From Penium margaritaceum (Eukaryota; Streptophyta; Zygnematophyceae; Desmidiales; Peniaceae), in the NCBI GenBank assembly GCA_023375785.1, contig SZWC01000089.1, positions 229,457 to 293,456 of the forward strand: a stretch of DNA of 64,000 nucleotides. Reading direction: 5' to 3'. A model generated the notes under the pieces. The model saw only the letters and a program-made list of their open reading frames with translations. It was not told where the DNA came from and did no database searches. This document shows positions 44,085 to 55,750 of the stretch, piece by piece (position 1 is the stretch's first letter; each line of letters opens with the position of its first letter). The position numbers and the translations under genes are program-made.

Positions 44085-47000
44085 CTAATCTCCTATCCGT
44101 TGGACGCATCAACGACAACGGCTTCAAAGTGGTCTTAGATTTGGACAAGAATTGCAAAATTCTGGACAACAAAGGGAATCTAGCAGCCGTTGCTACTCGC
44201 ACTGGTCACCTGACAATTCTTGACTCAGAGGAGGTACCATCAGCTATGCTAACAAATGAGCCAGAAGTCGCATTTATGGCAGCTGTTTCTTTGGACTGCC
44301 GTCATCCCACCTCGGCTACTTCCACAGCTGACTTATGGCATCGCCGCCTTGCCCACATCAACTATGCCACTCTACACAACATGGCACAAAAACAATGGGT
44401 TCATGATCTCCCATACGGACTTACGAAGCCATCTGACACCAAACCATGCAACGGCTGTCTGACAGGCAAACAACATAAAAAAACATTCAAGGCTCATCCA
44501 ACTACATCAACAACACAAAAACTAGAACTACTTCACATGGACCTCTGCTACATCAAGGAACGTTCCCTGTCAAACAAGCACTACTTCCTGGTCATCATCG
44601 ATGACTACAGCCATTTCGTCTGGGTCAGGTTTCTCCGCTACAAAAATGAAGCCACAGATATCATCAAGACCTGGATGCGGTAGATTGAAAATGAAACCAA
44701 TCTCACCGTGAAGAAAATCAGAACCGAAAATGATGGTGAGTTCATTTGTCACTCACTCAACTCCTTCCAACAAAAAGGTATCCAACACCAACACACTGTT
44801 CCCTACACGCCTCAACAAAACGGGAAAGCGGAGCGCATGAATCAGACTCTTCTCGAACGCGCTCGGAGAATGCTATACACAGCTGCACTACCATCCGTCT
44901 TTTGGGGGGAGGCTCTCTCCACTGCAGCCTATACTACCAACTGACTGCCTACAGTCAAACTTCCCAATGCCACTCATACTCCATATGAAGCATGGACCGG
45001 TGCAAAACCTCATCTGCAACACATTCGCATCTTCGGCTGCACCGCTCACGTCAAGCTACGCCCAGAACTGCGCTCCAAGATGGAGCCGCGGTCTAAGGCC
45101 TGTATCCTTCTTAGATATGAAGACAACCACGACATCTACAGAGTTTGGGACCCTGCTACGCACACCGTAGCCTGTGCACGACAACCCATCTTTGATGAAA
45201 CCACATTCCTCGACACAAGGATTCTTCCTAATTCACCCATCGTCACCATACCTATGGACACGGCTCCTGAGCCCATTCAGAAGTTCAACGTTGACCCTGT
45301 CGTCGATGAACATGCTGATGTGCTTCCTCCAGTGCATCCTCATGAACACACCACTGGAGAATCCCTTTCTTAATCAGCACCGGATGCTCCGCCGCTGTCT
45401 GCAGCCATCCCTGGTCTTCGTCGCTCCGCCCGCGACCGCACTACTCCAACGTACTTTCAACACGCCATGCTCTACACATTAGATAGTGACGATGACAGTG
45501 CTCTCGTCACTCAAGTTGTCGATCCCATCACCTACAAGGACGCCATGCGTCGACCTGATACAGCTCTTTGGCGTCAAGCCAGCCAAGAGGAATTTGATCA
45601 GCTTAAAAAACAAGGTACATGGGATCTTGTCCCACAGCCGCCGGACCAACCTGTCGTCACATGCAAGTGGGTGTTTCGGAGAAAACTCAACAGTGCTGGC
45701 GAACCTGACCAATACAAAGCTCGCCTCGTGGCCCGCGGTTACAGTCAAGTTCTCGGAGTCAACTACAGTGACATCTTCGCTCCAGTGGCCAAGTATTCCT
45801 CCATCCGTGTCATTCTGTCTCTTGCTGCGGCTAACGGTTGGATCCTGCATCAGATGGATATCAAATGCGCCTTTCTCAATGGAGGTCTGAATGAGACCAT
45901 CTACATGACACAACCCAAGGGCTTTGTGGAACCTGACGAAGCTCATCTTGCCTCAAGCGCTCCCTTTATGGACTCAAGCAGGCCCCACGCCAATGGAAAA
46001 TCAAGATTCATGAGTTCTTCCTTGGGCAAAACGTGACCCGTCTCCATTCTGACCACTCGATCTAGTATCGCTCCGGAGCCAACACCATTGGCATCATTCT
46101 CTATGTCGATGACCTCATCCTGTTCGGTCCCACGCTGGACACCATCTCCGCTTTCAAAGATCAGCTGTCTCAGCGTTTTAAGATGAGCGACATGGGTCCC
46201 TTGACATATTACCTCGGCATTTAAGTCTATCAACAGCGGAACAGTCACATCGTTCTCAATCAAGCCACGTATGCACAACGTGTTGCTGATAAGTTTCAAC
46301 TCGGTGACGCCAACCCTATGGCTACACCCTTGGCACTCCAACATGGCCTCACCAAAGTCCCCACTCCGGCGGATCTCCTTGCCCCCACCGACGCCAAAAC
46401 GTTTCCCAGCATGGTGGGCTCCCTGATGTATGCCTCTGTTGCCACCCGTCCTGATCTTTCCTATGCTATCGGCATCCTCAGCCAAGGCTGCCAGAACACC
46501 ACCGCCGCTCACGTCGTTGCGGCCAAACGCAGCGTTTGCTACTTGCGCTCCACCGCCGACCTCGAAATTCGGTACTCTTCCACCGGTGACAACATTCTTC
46601 ATGGCTTCTGCGACGCGGACCTCTCAGGTGATCACGCCACCAGTCGATCGACGTCTGGCTACGTCTTCCTTCTCAATGGAGGCCCCGTCAATTGGCACTC
46701 CAAGAAGCAATCCGTGGTGGCTCTTTCTTCCACTGAAGCCAAATACATCGCTGAGAGCGAAGCCACTCGTGAAGCCGTCTGGCTTCGCATGCTTCTTTCT
46801 GAATTCGGCTTCGATCAACTCGCACCTACCACCATCAACTGCGACAACGAGGGCGCCATTGCCCTCTCCGAGGATCTCGTTCTCCATGATCGCACCAAAC
46901 ACGTTCGCCGGCAGTATCACTACATCCTCGACGCGGTTGCCGACGGTGAGGTTCGCATGCTCTACATTCCTATCGAGCAGCGGTCCGTTGACATCTTCAC

Positions 47001-47109
47001 TTAGCCGCTCTCTGCCGACCGTCATGTTGCACTCTGTGCTCGCCTCGGCTTGCTCTCTCTCCCTGCTCCTGCATCCTCTGGGTCCTCTTCTTCCGTCCCC
47101 CCCGCATGA
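43481..47109 (+). pseudogene. pol: B pol: protease, integrase, RT, RNase H (broken)
   Basis: Protease WIIDSGCTKHMT; integrase zinc region WHRRLAH and CNGC; core HMDLC, IIDDYSHF, TENDGEF and QQNGKAERMNQT, so all three catalytic acids are kept; RT QYKARLVARGYSQ, MDIKCAFLNG and YVDD at 46102-46113; RNase H VNWHSKKQSVVALSSTEAKY, CDNEGAIAL and DRTKHV. Stops: TAG 44681, TGA 44942, TAA 45371, TAG 46063, TAA 46222, TAG 47002, each one C-to-T step from CAG, CAA or CGA. A one-base frameshift lies near 45950. The natural end is TGA at 47107-47109. Confidence 0.88.
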
Positions 47110-47868
47110 GGCGTTGGGATGGACGAAGATGACCGACGGCAATGCCGCTCTCCCCTCCCGTTTCCGTGCCCCCCACATGAGGCACCGGCACGGACGCGGG
47201 TTGCGGTTGGCCGCCATGCGCCTCTCCTCCTCGCTGTGCCATCTCTTGCGCTCCCCGTATGGCCTCCCGGGTTCCCTCATATGAGGCGTTCGACCCCGTG
47301 GCCGTGCGTGGTGCCTGCGCCTCTCTCCACTCTTTCGCAATCGCTTCTGTCCCTCTCTCCTGTGTCCTGTTCGCTCCCCCAGCTGTCTCGCGGCTCACTC
47401 CTCGCATCCCGACAAATTGCAGGGTGCGGCTTGCTCACCGCTACACGCCACACTACGGGTGCCCTGGGGGCCGCGCGTTCTGTTTTCGCATTCTTCTTCC
47501 ATTCTTCATCTCGCCGCTCACTTTCTGCCGTTAAGAAACCGATGGTGGGCTGCCGCTGTCGGCCCACCACGGGTCCCGGCCATGTGTGGGGTTTTGATCC
47601 CACATGTGTTCGGGCAGGAGGCTCCCCGATGGTACCCCTCCTACATGCCGTACAGCTCTGCCTAGGCATTGGCCCTAGTTGGGTCCACCAAGGGTCCACC
47701 GGGTGCCTCTTGTTCTGCCATTTTGTTCAGCATCGGCTTGGGCCGCCCAGGGGGGGAAGTTTTCAACTCTACCGTCGCTGCGTATTTCTGGACGTGCGTA
47801 CCCCTGCCTCGCCTTCTCTTCGCTGCCTGCTTTTCCGCTTGAATACCACCCCTTTTCGGGCGTGGCAT
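47110..47868 (+). other. GC-rich 3' untranslated region of B
   Basis: About 760 bp between the pol stop and the polypurine tract, much richer in C and G than the rest of B. It has imperfect direct repeats around CCCCCxCATGAGGC (near 47100, 47170 and 47275). Frames are open by composition on both strands, but none shows a known domain and the longest runs on into the LTR. An acquired fragment is possible. Confidence 0.6.
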
Positions 47869-47880
47869 TCAAGGGGGGAA
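47869..47880 (+). promoter_or_regulatory. B polypurine tract
   Basis: TCAAGGGGGGAA directly before the 3' LTR; primer for plus-strand synthesis. Confidence 0.75.
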
Positions 47881-49075
47881 AGTTGGAAAATCAGAATCTT
47901 CATCACCACAAGGCCGATTCCTGATCAGGTGGGACCGATGGACAGATCTCCTCGACAGCCATCCACTGTCCAAATTTCAGCCGATTTGGATGGCTCGATC
48001 TGGAGATATGAGCAAAAGGAGAAACGTGACATAGATTAAGTCACTATCTCACAAGTGTCCTACTTTGTGCTTGGCATGGGCACTTGGGATACAAAAGGCA
48101 AAGAGGGCTGGGGGAGAGGTCGCCACTCTCTCCCCCACCCCTCTGCCTACCCTACCGGACTCTACTCTATTGGACTCTGTTCTGTTGATGGCGGGGTCAG
48201 TTACCGTCGTCCGGGAGTTTAACCCGGTACGAGGGCTTGCCGCAGCCTCTTATTGATTTGATAGAATTCTGCGGACGGCAACCTCAAGTTCTGGCGTAAT
48301 TTGCGGAAGTACAGGTCATGGCCTCAGTGAGGACCGAGTGCAAGCACGAGAGTGCGAGCGTGAGCTCCTCTTGATACAATGGGTGCTGACGTGGCTTCTG
48401 GTGGAGCAGCGGAAACACGGACTGAAGATCGGAGCACATGGACGGGCTGCGACCGAGGCATCGGATCGAGAAAACAGAGCTATGGGATCTTTATAAACAA
48501 GGGATCGATGGATGGGACAGCATCGCATAGACAATGGAGCGATCGCAGCCGTCGCGGGATTGAGAGTGCCAGCACGAGCTCCTCTTCACCCGACGAGCGA
48601 GAAGATCGACGAAAGCAGAGGAACTGCCGCAGATCCGGACGATCTCGTCCGTGGATCGCACCAAGGGCGCTGGACATCCGCCAATCTCGGTCGCTCGGTG
48701 ACTGGGGACACCGACCGGCGTCCGGGACGCTCAAGGAAGACACAAGCGGACCGGACAGACCAAGCTCGTGCATTCTGCTTGCTCTTTGTATTTCCTAGTC
48801 AGTAGACTAGTACAAATAGGTAGTAGTTTCATTTGTAGATTGCTTCGTTTGTACTGCACCATTTTTCAAGTATAGCATATCGTTGGAAAGCTCAAGAGAC
48901 GAGCCGTGTACCTCTGACTTCTGTGTAATCTCTTGAATCATCAGTATGTAACAGAAAGAGATTCTTTGAAGCGTACAGTTGCAGTGTGTACAACACACTG
49001 GATTCCAGTCACAGTTGTTTGATTTGTTGTATCTCCTGAGACACCTATGATCCTGGACAAGTGCTAATTTTCACA
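47881..49075 (+). repeat. 3' LTR of B
   Basis: 1195 bp. It begins AGTTGGAAAATCAG, so the terminal T of the 5' LTR is A here, and ends TAATTTTCACA before the TGCAC duplication. Same length as the 5' LTR. Confidence 0.9.
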
Positions 49076-49080
49076 TGCAC

Positions 49081-49752
49081 TTTGCTGCATTTCGACACAG
49101 CTCTACCTACACCAGATACGTGCAGATGAAGTCCAAGTCGAGAGTCGGCTGCCAGACCAACGTCTCTTGCATCCCGTCATAGCTCGTTGGGAGTCCCTGA
49201 GCAAGAGGAGGGCGTAGCACGTGTCATCCACAGGGTTGCCAGCCGCTTTCATTTGCTTCGCGACCTCCTTTGCCTTGTCATAGACGCCTCCATCCCTTCG
49301 TCACTCTGCATTTGTAGGGTCATCATCTTCTCCTCTAAAATTATGAGGAATGAAAGATCATTGCTCTCATACTTCTTGCACAACGTCTCTCACCCCTCTT
49401 TTGTAGTAGCCTTGTCACTCATGTAGTGAAGATGCGCGTTGGAGATGGTGTTGACAAGCAACCTGTAAGCCTGCCTGTCCTTCTTCTTCCACTCCTCATG
49501 TATCGTCGCTACAGTTGGAGATGAACTTGCATCTGCTCCACCTTTCTGCAGCGTCTTTCCCGCCACCACATTTGCTGCGGTCATGCCTTTTGCTTGAGGA
49601 AGCGAAGCTGGCTCGTCGCCGCTCGCCACCTCCCACAAGCCCCTCTCCTCCAAAACGAGGCGCGTATGGATCTTCCAAAGTATGAAGTTGGCGCGTCCTT
49701 CCAGCCTCTCCAAGGGCTGGGCTGCTGCCATTACCATGCCTCTTGCTGCCAT
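49081..49752 (-). pseudogene. gag: A10 gag, N-terminal part
   Basis: The ATG at 49750-49752 starts MAARGMVMAAAQPLERLEGR, open to a stop at 49390-49392 (KATTKEG). It continues in broken frames to the B insertion site at 49081. The capsid domain is recognisable from the same motifs as in A1. Confidence 0.78.
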
Positions 49753-50149
49753 TTTGAGAATTGGTGATGCTCAGCGCTGCCCTTGAGTGGCGGCGCTACC
49801 CTTGCTTCTGCTGGTGCTTCTGCCAGAAATCTGTCTGACAGAAAATTGACTATACAGGCCACCAGACTGGAAATTGTGAAAAAGTGACCCCACCACTAGA
49901 AAATTCAGCTCAAAACATTTCAGATAGATCCATAAGACAGGGTCATCAACATGGGATGTTCAGATATATGCCCTTTTGAAAACAAGGTATGCTTCTACTT
50001 CTACTCCAGCTCACACTAGCCAGCTTGTAAACAGCATTTCTCCCAAACGTACAGATAGAATGCAAATATTTGTGCACCAATGCAGAGCTTAGGAAAAATA
50101 CTTTAATTTGTATGTGCTACTTTTTAGATTTGACAAAGAAATAAGAGAG
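49753..50149 (-). other. A10 leader, truncated
   Basis: Family A leader that stops at GACAAAGAAATAAGAGAG. The primer-binding site and the LTR boundary are missing. No gene. Confidence 0.7.
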
Positions 50150-50865
50150 GGAGCCTTGGAGCAGCGAGCATGTGGGACTAGAAGTACATCACTTGTGCTA
50201 AAGAATGGTTGTTGAATCACTCAAAATGATGGAATACATATAGAGGTAGAGCTTGGGGAAGTCAGCCCTGTCACAAGCTAACCACTTCGCCATGGAGGCT
50301 TAGGCTCACACACTAGAGTCCATAATCTCACACAAGAGAGGAAATCAGCCTAGTAATCAGGCTCACCACTCACACACAACCTAGAGAGCTAGGAAATGCT
50401 CTCATAGCACACTCCTAGTGGTCACATAACCCACAATCCCATGGAGAATCGCCATGTGTCCATGGCTAGCACACAAGGATCTCACCTCACCTAAAAAGTA
50501 AAGAGAGGTATTTTTTTCCTAGTCAGCTCACTCTGATAAGGCAACCTAAGAATCAATGACCTCTGTTGATATCTTTCCCATCAGATCTTATCCCTGACCC
50601 TCTTGCCTTTTTCTTTTCTCAGGCTAAGGCATGGAGCCATCGCCCATGGTTACCCAGATATCGGTCGACGATGACCGCAAAAACTTGAAGAATTCATATC
50701 TCCCAATCCGACCGTTGGATCGGTCTCAAACTTGAAACATAGACATTTTGCCACTTTATCTTTCCAATGCGTATGTTGGATTGACGATCGGAGCAAGCAT
50801 TTGGTAGTTTCCCGAAACTTGCTCTTGTGGGCCTAAAATTGAGCCGGATGGCTCCTTTTCGAATG
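50150..50865 (-). repeat. Family A LTR joining A10 and A6
   Basis: Lacks its first 15 bp or so (fused at AGAGAGGGAGCC to the A10 leader) and ends CTTTTCGAATG, a degenerate CCCAACA. A polypurine-tract relic and pol of A6 follow, so it serves as the 3' LTR of A6. Confidence 0.8.
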
Positions 50866-50884
50866 GTCTCCCACTTTGTCGCAG

Positions 50885-53800
50885 TCAGATTGGGCTGAGT
50901 CCACATGCCTTCATGCAGAACTACTGCTTCCTACGGGTCACCCACTTGGCACAAAAATCAGCGACCTCTTTGCTGGTTGGAGTAAACTCCAGCTTGGTAG
51001 CACCAACCTGCACCATGTGTCTGATGAAGTGATATGCGATGTCAATGTGCTTGGTGTATTCATGGTGCTCAGGATTCTTGGCGAGTACGATTGCGCTCTC
51101 GTTGTCGACGCGCATAGGAACTGGAATTGCTCTACTCCCACTCATCTCTGCCATGAGACGCTCAAGCCAAACTGCTTCCTTGGCTTGAAAGATGAGAGAG
51201 ACGTACTCAGCTTGCGTGCTTGCAGTGGGAACGACAACCTGCTGCTTGCTGCACCAGCTAATGGCCCCACCATTCATGAGGAACACATGTCCAGAGATGG
51301 ACTTGCGGTCCTATGGATTTGAAGCCCAATCTGCGTCTGTGTAGCCGATGATGTTGTTGTCTTTACCGTATTAGGTGATGCCAGCACGATGGTTCTAGCA
51401 AGGAAGCAGAAGATCCGCTTCACTTCCTTCTGGTACTCAGGTCCAGGATTAGCCATGTGCTGTCTCACAATGCTCACAAGCTGTGCGAGGTCTGGCCTGG
51501 TAGCCACCATCAGGTTCATGAGATTGCCGACGGCGCTTTGGTTCTTCTACCGCTTAGTTGCATTTGCTTCTCCACTGAAGCTCACGAGGTACTGCCGCGT
51601 CTCCAGTGGCATGCCGATCAGTTTGGTTTATGCCCTGCTGAGCCACTGCAAGACATGCTTGATGTAGTGGCTCTGATGCAACGAGAGAGAGCGTGATTTG
51701 CGGTCACGCGTGATCTCAATACCAGGGGGGGGTATGATGCCTCACCGAGATCAGACATCTGGAAGCACTCCTACATGGCCTCCTTCAACTCTCGTAGTGC
51801 AGACATAGTGTTGGAAAGGAGGAGCATCTCATCTACATACGATGATGATAATGACGTCATGCTCATGCAGCCAGCGATAGACGCTTTACTCACACTCGTT
51901 GCGCTCAAACCCCATGCTCTGCAACGTCGCATCCAATTTTGGATTCCAAGCACGCGACGCTTGCTTGAGGCCGGACAGCGACTTCTGCAGCTTGCAAACC
52001 AGGTGCTCTTGGCCATCCATGACGAATCCCTCCACCTGCTCCATGTAAGTATCCTCTTTGAGGTCACCATTCAGGAACGCCGTCTTGATGACCATGTGGT
52101 GAATCTCGAAGTCCTCTGTTGTTGCATAGGAAAGGAGCGTGCGCACAGAGGCAAACTTTGCAACAGGAGCAAAGGTTTCAGTGTAGTTGAAGCCATCCTG
52201 CTGCAAGTAGTCCTTGGCGACCAGCCTCGCCTTGTACTTTTCGAGGTTGCCATCTGCACACCTCTTCTTCTTGAACACCCACTTGTACTTGATTACCTTG
52301 CGTCCAGGAAGACGCATAGTCAGCTCCCACGTACCATTGTTGAGCTGCAACCGTATCTCTTACTGCACAGCTTGTGCCCGATCTGCTACATCTGGTACAG
52401 CCATGGCCTCCTTATAAGATATCGGCTCATCAAGGTCTGCTGCAATAGCAACGTTCATCGGGTCTGGTTTCTGGAGTATCCAAAAATGCCCGCGGTCACC
52501 AGGCTTGTAGCGCACCCTAAAAGGGCACCTTCAACCTTGTGCTGGAGCATTAGGAGGCGGTTGGCGCGGTGCTGCTGGCATAACTACTCTTGCTGATGTT
52601 TGTGCATCTTCTTCCTTTGCTTTTGCCGAGGCCATTGTATCTGCCGCATCGGACATGGGAGAGTAGAGTGGTTCTCCCACTGTCACAGTGGAGGAAGGAT
52701 AAGGAGAGACTGGATTAGGAAGGATATCTACTCCCACTGCCTCATTAGCTACTGCTTTTGTGGCCTCTTCACAGACAACATTAATACCGATAACGTTGCT
52801 CTCCTTGAAGACAACATCCCTCGAGATGATGAGGTGGCCTCTATCCCTCTCGTAGAGGCGATACGCCTTGCTTGCCACGTCGTAGCCAATCATCAGCATC
52901 TACGCGCTCTTTGCATCCCATTTTTGCCGCTTCTTTTTTGGCACGTGCATGTGTGACAAGCTGCCAAACACGCAAAGATGACCCACGCTCGGCTTCTTGC
53001 TAAACCATGCCTGGTACGTTGTCATCTGCTCCAGGACTTGGTTGGACTGCGGTTCTTCATGTACACCGTAGTACTCACAACTTCGGTCCAAAAGTCGTAG
53101 GTCAGTCAAGCCACGTGCAGCATGGAGCTTGCCGACTCAACGATGGTACGGTTGGCGCGTTTTGCTACGCCGTTCTGCTGCGGCGAGTATGGCGCGGTGC
53201 GATGCGTCTTGATGCCTGCTACTGCGAAGTAGTCCTAGAACTCCTTGCTCAGGTACTCTCCACAACGGTTGCTACCCAGCGCCTTGATTCTCTTGCTAGT
53301 CTGGTTCTCCACCATGGACTTGAATTCCTTGAACCTATCAAAGCACTTGGTCTTGGAGGAAAGGAACTATACAGCAGTATATCGGCAGAGATCATCAATG
53401 AAGGTGAGAAAATACCTAGAGCCTCCAAAGTTGTGGGTCTGCATCGGGCCATACAGGTCCGTGTAGACCAGCTCGAGCGCCTCCTTCAAACTCCCCTACT
53501 CTAGAGAATGCCTCGCGATGCTACTTCCCCTCTAAATTGCCGATGCACAAGTGCTACTCAAAGTTAGAGATGGTGGATAAATAACGCACTATCTGCTTCG
53601 TTTGAAGTTGCTGCAAGGCGTGCATGCCGATATGGTCGTAGCGCGCATGCCATGTTTTGCCATCTTTGGCCTGCACCAGTGTTGCAAGACTCTGCTCGCG
53701 CGAGATCTTTGTTGCCCCCAGCAGGCGGTACATGTCGCCTTCTTTCACCGACTTGGCCAACTCCTCTCCGGTTTCTTTGTCGATGATGTAGCCATAGTCG

Positions 53801-54180
53801 TCGACAAAGATGACTCGTAGTCCAATATTGGTGAGAGGGGACACTGAGAGAAGGTTTAACGCAGCATCAGGTATACATAACATGCCATCAAACACTCCCA
53901 CTTCAATGCCATGCGGGATCTCCAACCACAGCTCCACAATCCCAAGCCCTCGGCATACACCATCCGATCATCACCCTAAAGAATCGGACAGGAGGGAATG
54001 GAGAGCAGCTGCGTAAACCACTCTTTCTGGTGCATCGGACTCTTGGTATACCCAGAGTCTTTGTACCATGCTAGATCCGCCTTCTCCTTCTACAACATGT
54101 CAGACCTCGCCATGAAGAGGCGGTCGTGCACCTCGTTAGCCATGTTCATGTTGCCAAAATGGCGCACGCCGGTCCGATTC
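50885..54180 (-). pseudogene. pol: A6 pol (broken)
   Basis: RNase H at 50921-51286 (FLMNGGAISWCSKQQVVVPT, ASTQAEYVSL: the catalytic Glu motif STEAEY reads STQAEY). RT at 51886-52350 (KYKWVFKKKRCADGNL, KARLVAKDYLQQ, IKTAFLNGDLKE). A run of G at 51725-51731 disrupts the region before the YVDD segment (near 51830). Integrase pieces at 52531-53109 and 53554-53937; protease motif near 54040. Many stops and frameshifts. Confidence 0.8.
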
Positions 54181-55097
54181 TGCTGCTGCTGCTGGTGTTG
54201 CTGACGTTGCTGTGACTGCTGCTGCTGTTGCTGTGGAGGTTGCTGTTTTTGCTGTTGCTGCTGCTGCTCCTTCTCGTCCCTCTTGAACTTCAAGCACTCT
54301 TTCTTGTAGTGTCCCTCTTTCTTGCAATAATGGCACATGGCCTTCCTGTTGCCTCTGTGCTGCCCGGACCGTTATTGCTACTGGTCGCGTGAGTCCATGG
54401 CCATGAAAACTGCTTCACTGCTGCTGCTGCCGTCATTTCGACGTAGTGCTACCTGCACCAAGTACATGCACATGAAGTCGAGGTTGAGAGTTGGCTGGCA
54501 CTCCAACGTCTCTCGTTCCGTGTCATAGCTCGTTTGGAGTCGCCTCAATAAGAGAAAGATGAAGCGAATGTCTTCCACAGGGTTACCGGCGGCTTTAAGC
54601 TGCTTTGCCAGCTGCTTTGTCCTGTCCAAGTACTCCTCCATCCCTTCGCCACCCTCCATTTTTAACGCCATCATCTTCTCCTCCAAAAGCATGAGGAACC
54701 CAGGATCCTCACTCTCATACTTCTTGTACAATGTATCCTACCCCTCTTTTGAAGTAGCCTTGTCACTCACCTACTGAAGATGCGGGTTGAACATGGTATT
54801 GACAAGCAGCCTGTAAGCCTGCCTGTCCTTCTTCTTCCACTCCTCATGTGGCGCCGCTGCAGTTTTGGATGAACTTGCATCTGCTACACCTTTATATGGC
54901 GTCTTCCCCGCCACGACCGCCACTGTAGTGATGCCTTTCGCTTGTGGAGGCGGAGCACGCTGGACGCCGCTCACAACCTCCCACAAGCCCCTCTCCTCCA
55001 AAAGGAGGCGGATACGCATCTTTCAAAACGTGAAGTTGGCGCATCCTTCGAGCCTGTCCAAGGGCTGGGCTGTTGTTGCCACGCCTTCTGCTGCCAT
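54181..55097 (-). pseudogene. gag: A6 gag
   Basis: Start codon at 55095-55097 (MAAEGVATTAQP). A frameshift or stop near 55020 precedes RIRLLLEERGLWEVVSG. Open pieces at 54771-55019 and 54378-54731. An intact zinc knuckle CHYCKKEGHYKKEC lies near 54290-54335, followed by a long pure Gln run. Confidence 0.78.
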
Positions 55098-55750
55098 TTT
55101 GAGCCTGGGTGATGCTCAGCGGTGCCCTTGAGTGGCGGCGCTACCCCTGTTTCTACTGGTGCTTCTGCCAGAAATCTATCTGACAGAAAATGGATAGCAC
55201 AGGCCAACAAATTGGGAATTTTGAAACACAAAGTCCACCACTAGAAACTTCAGCTTAAATCCTTTCAGATTGACTCATGAAACATGGTCATCAAGTGGAG
55301 ATTTTCAGAGATATGTCTTTTTGAAAACAGAGTATGTTTCTGCTCCTACTCCAGCTCACACCAGCCAGCTTGTAAACGGCGCTTGTCCCAAACGTATCAA
55401 TGGAATGCAAATATCTTTGCACCAATTAAAAGCCAAGGAAAAATCATTCAATTTTTATGTGCTACTTTTGAAATTTGACAAAGAAACAAGAGAGTTATGG
55501 TCATCACAAGGCGATGGTCTTACTCAAAGAGAAGAGTGTAGCCCTGGCTGACCTCGTTTTGAGCATAACTCTCCATCTGACCGTTGGGTCGTTTTGAGCA
55601 TAATCTCCAAACCCTTATAAAGCTTGTCTCTTCAACTTGAAGATCCAGTGGTTCATTGTCAAATTTGATGAAGGTTTTACTCTAATCTATCACTCTCAAA
55701 GTGATGGCCTGTGCTGGCTGAAAGTGGTAGAACTTGGCTCTCATACCAAG
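55098..55750 (-). other. A6 leader and primer-binding site
   Basis: About 650 bp of untranslated leader. Primer-binding site at 55736-55748 reads TGGTATGAGAGCC on the minus strand (one change). Confidence 0.72.

Larger units (their letters stand above)
40933..49075 (+). mobile_element. B: complete Ty1/copia element of a second family
   Basis: 8143 bp with two LTRs of 1195 bp each (40933-42127 and 47881-49075), primer-binding site 42130-42141, gag from 42174, pol to 47109, a GC-rich 3' untranslated region and a polypurine tract. It is flanked by a perfect 5-bp duplication TGCAC (40928-40932 and 49076-49080) in A10 gag. The LTRs differ by about 4-5 percent in the compared parts, mostly transitions. 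Seven premature stops and one frameshift inactivate it, and 43399-44084 contains a probable assembly duplication. Confidence 0.92.
38216..50149 (-). mobile_element. A10: family A copia element lacking its 3' end, split by B
   Basis: Minus-oriented pol from mid-RT (38216) through integrase and protease, gag in two parts (to 40932 and 49081-49752), and leader to about 50149. The 3' LTR and RNase H are deleted. Its leader ends without a primer-binding site and fuses at AGAGAG to an LTR at 50150. Family B is inserted in gag with a perfect TGCAC duplication. Confidence 0.8.

Noticed and set aside
46624-47340. 238-codon minus-strand frame opposite B RNase H
   Set aside because: It is antisense to a well-supported RNase H and open because of high GC; no domain.
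47119-48039. 306-codon plus-strand frame after B pol
   Set aside because: It starts in the GC-rich 3' region and runs into the LTR. It has no known domain and its composition explains the open frame.
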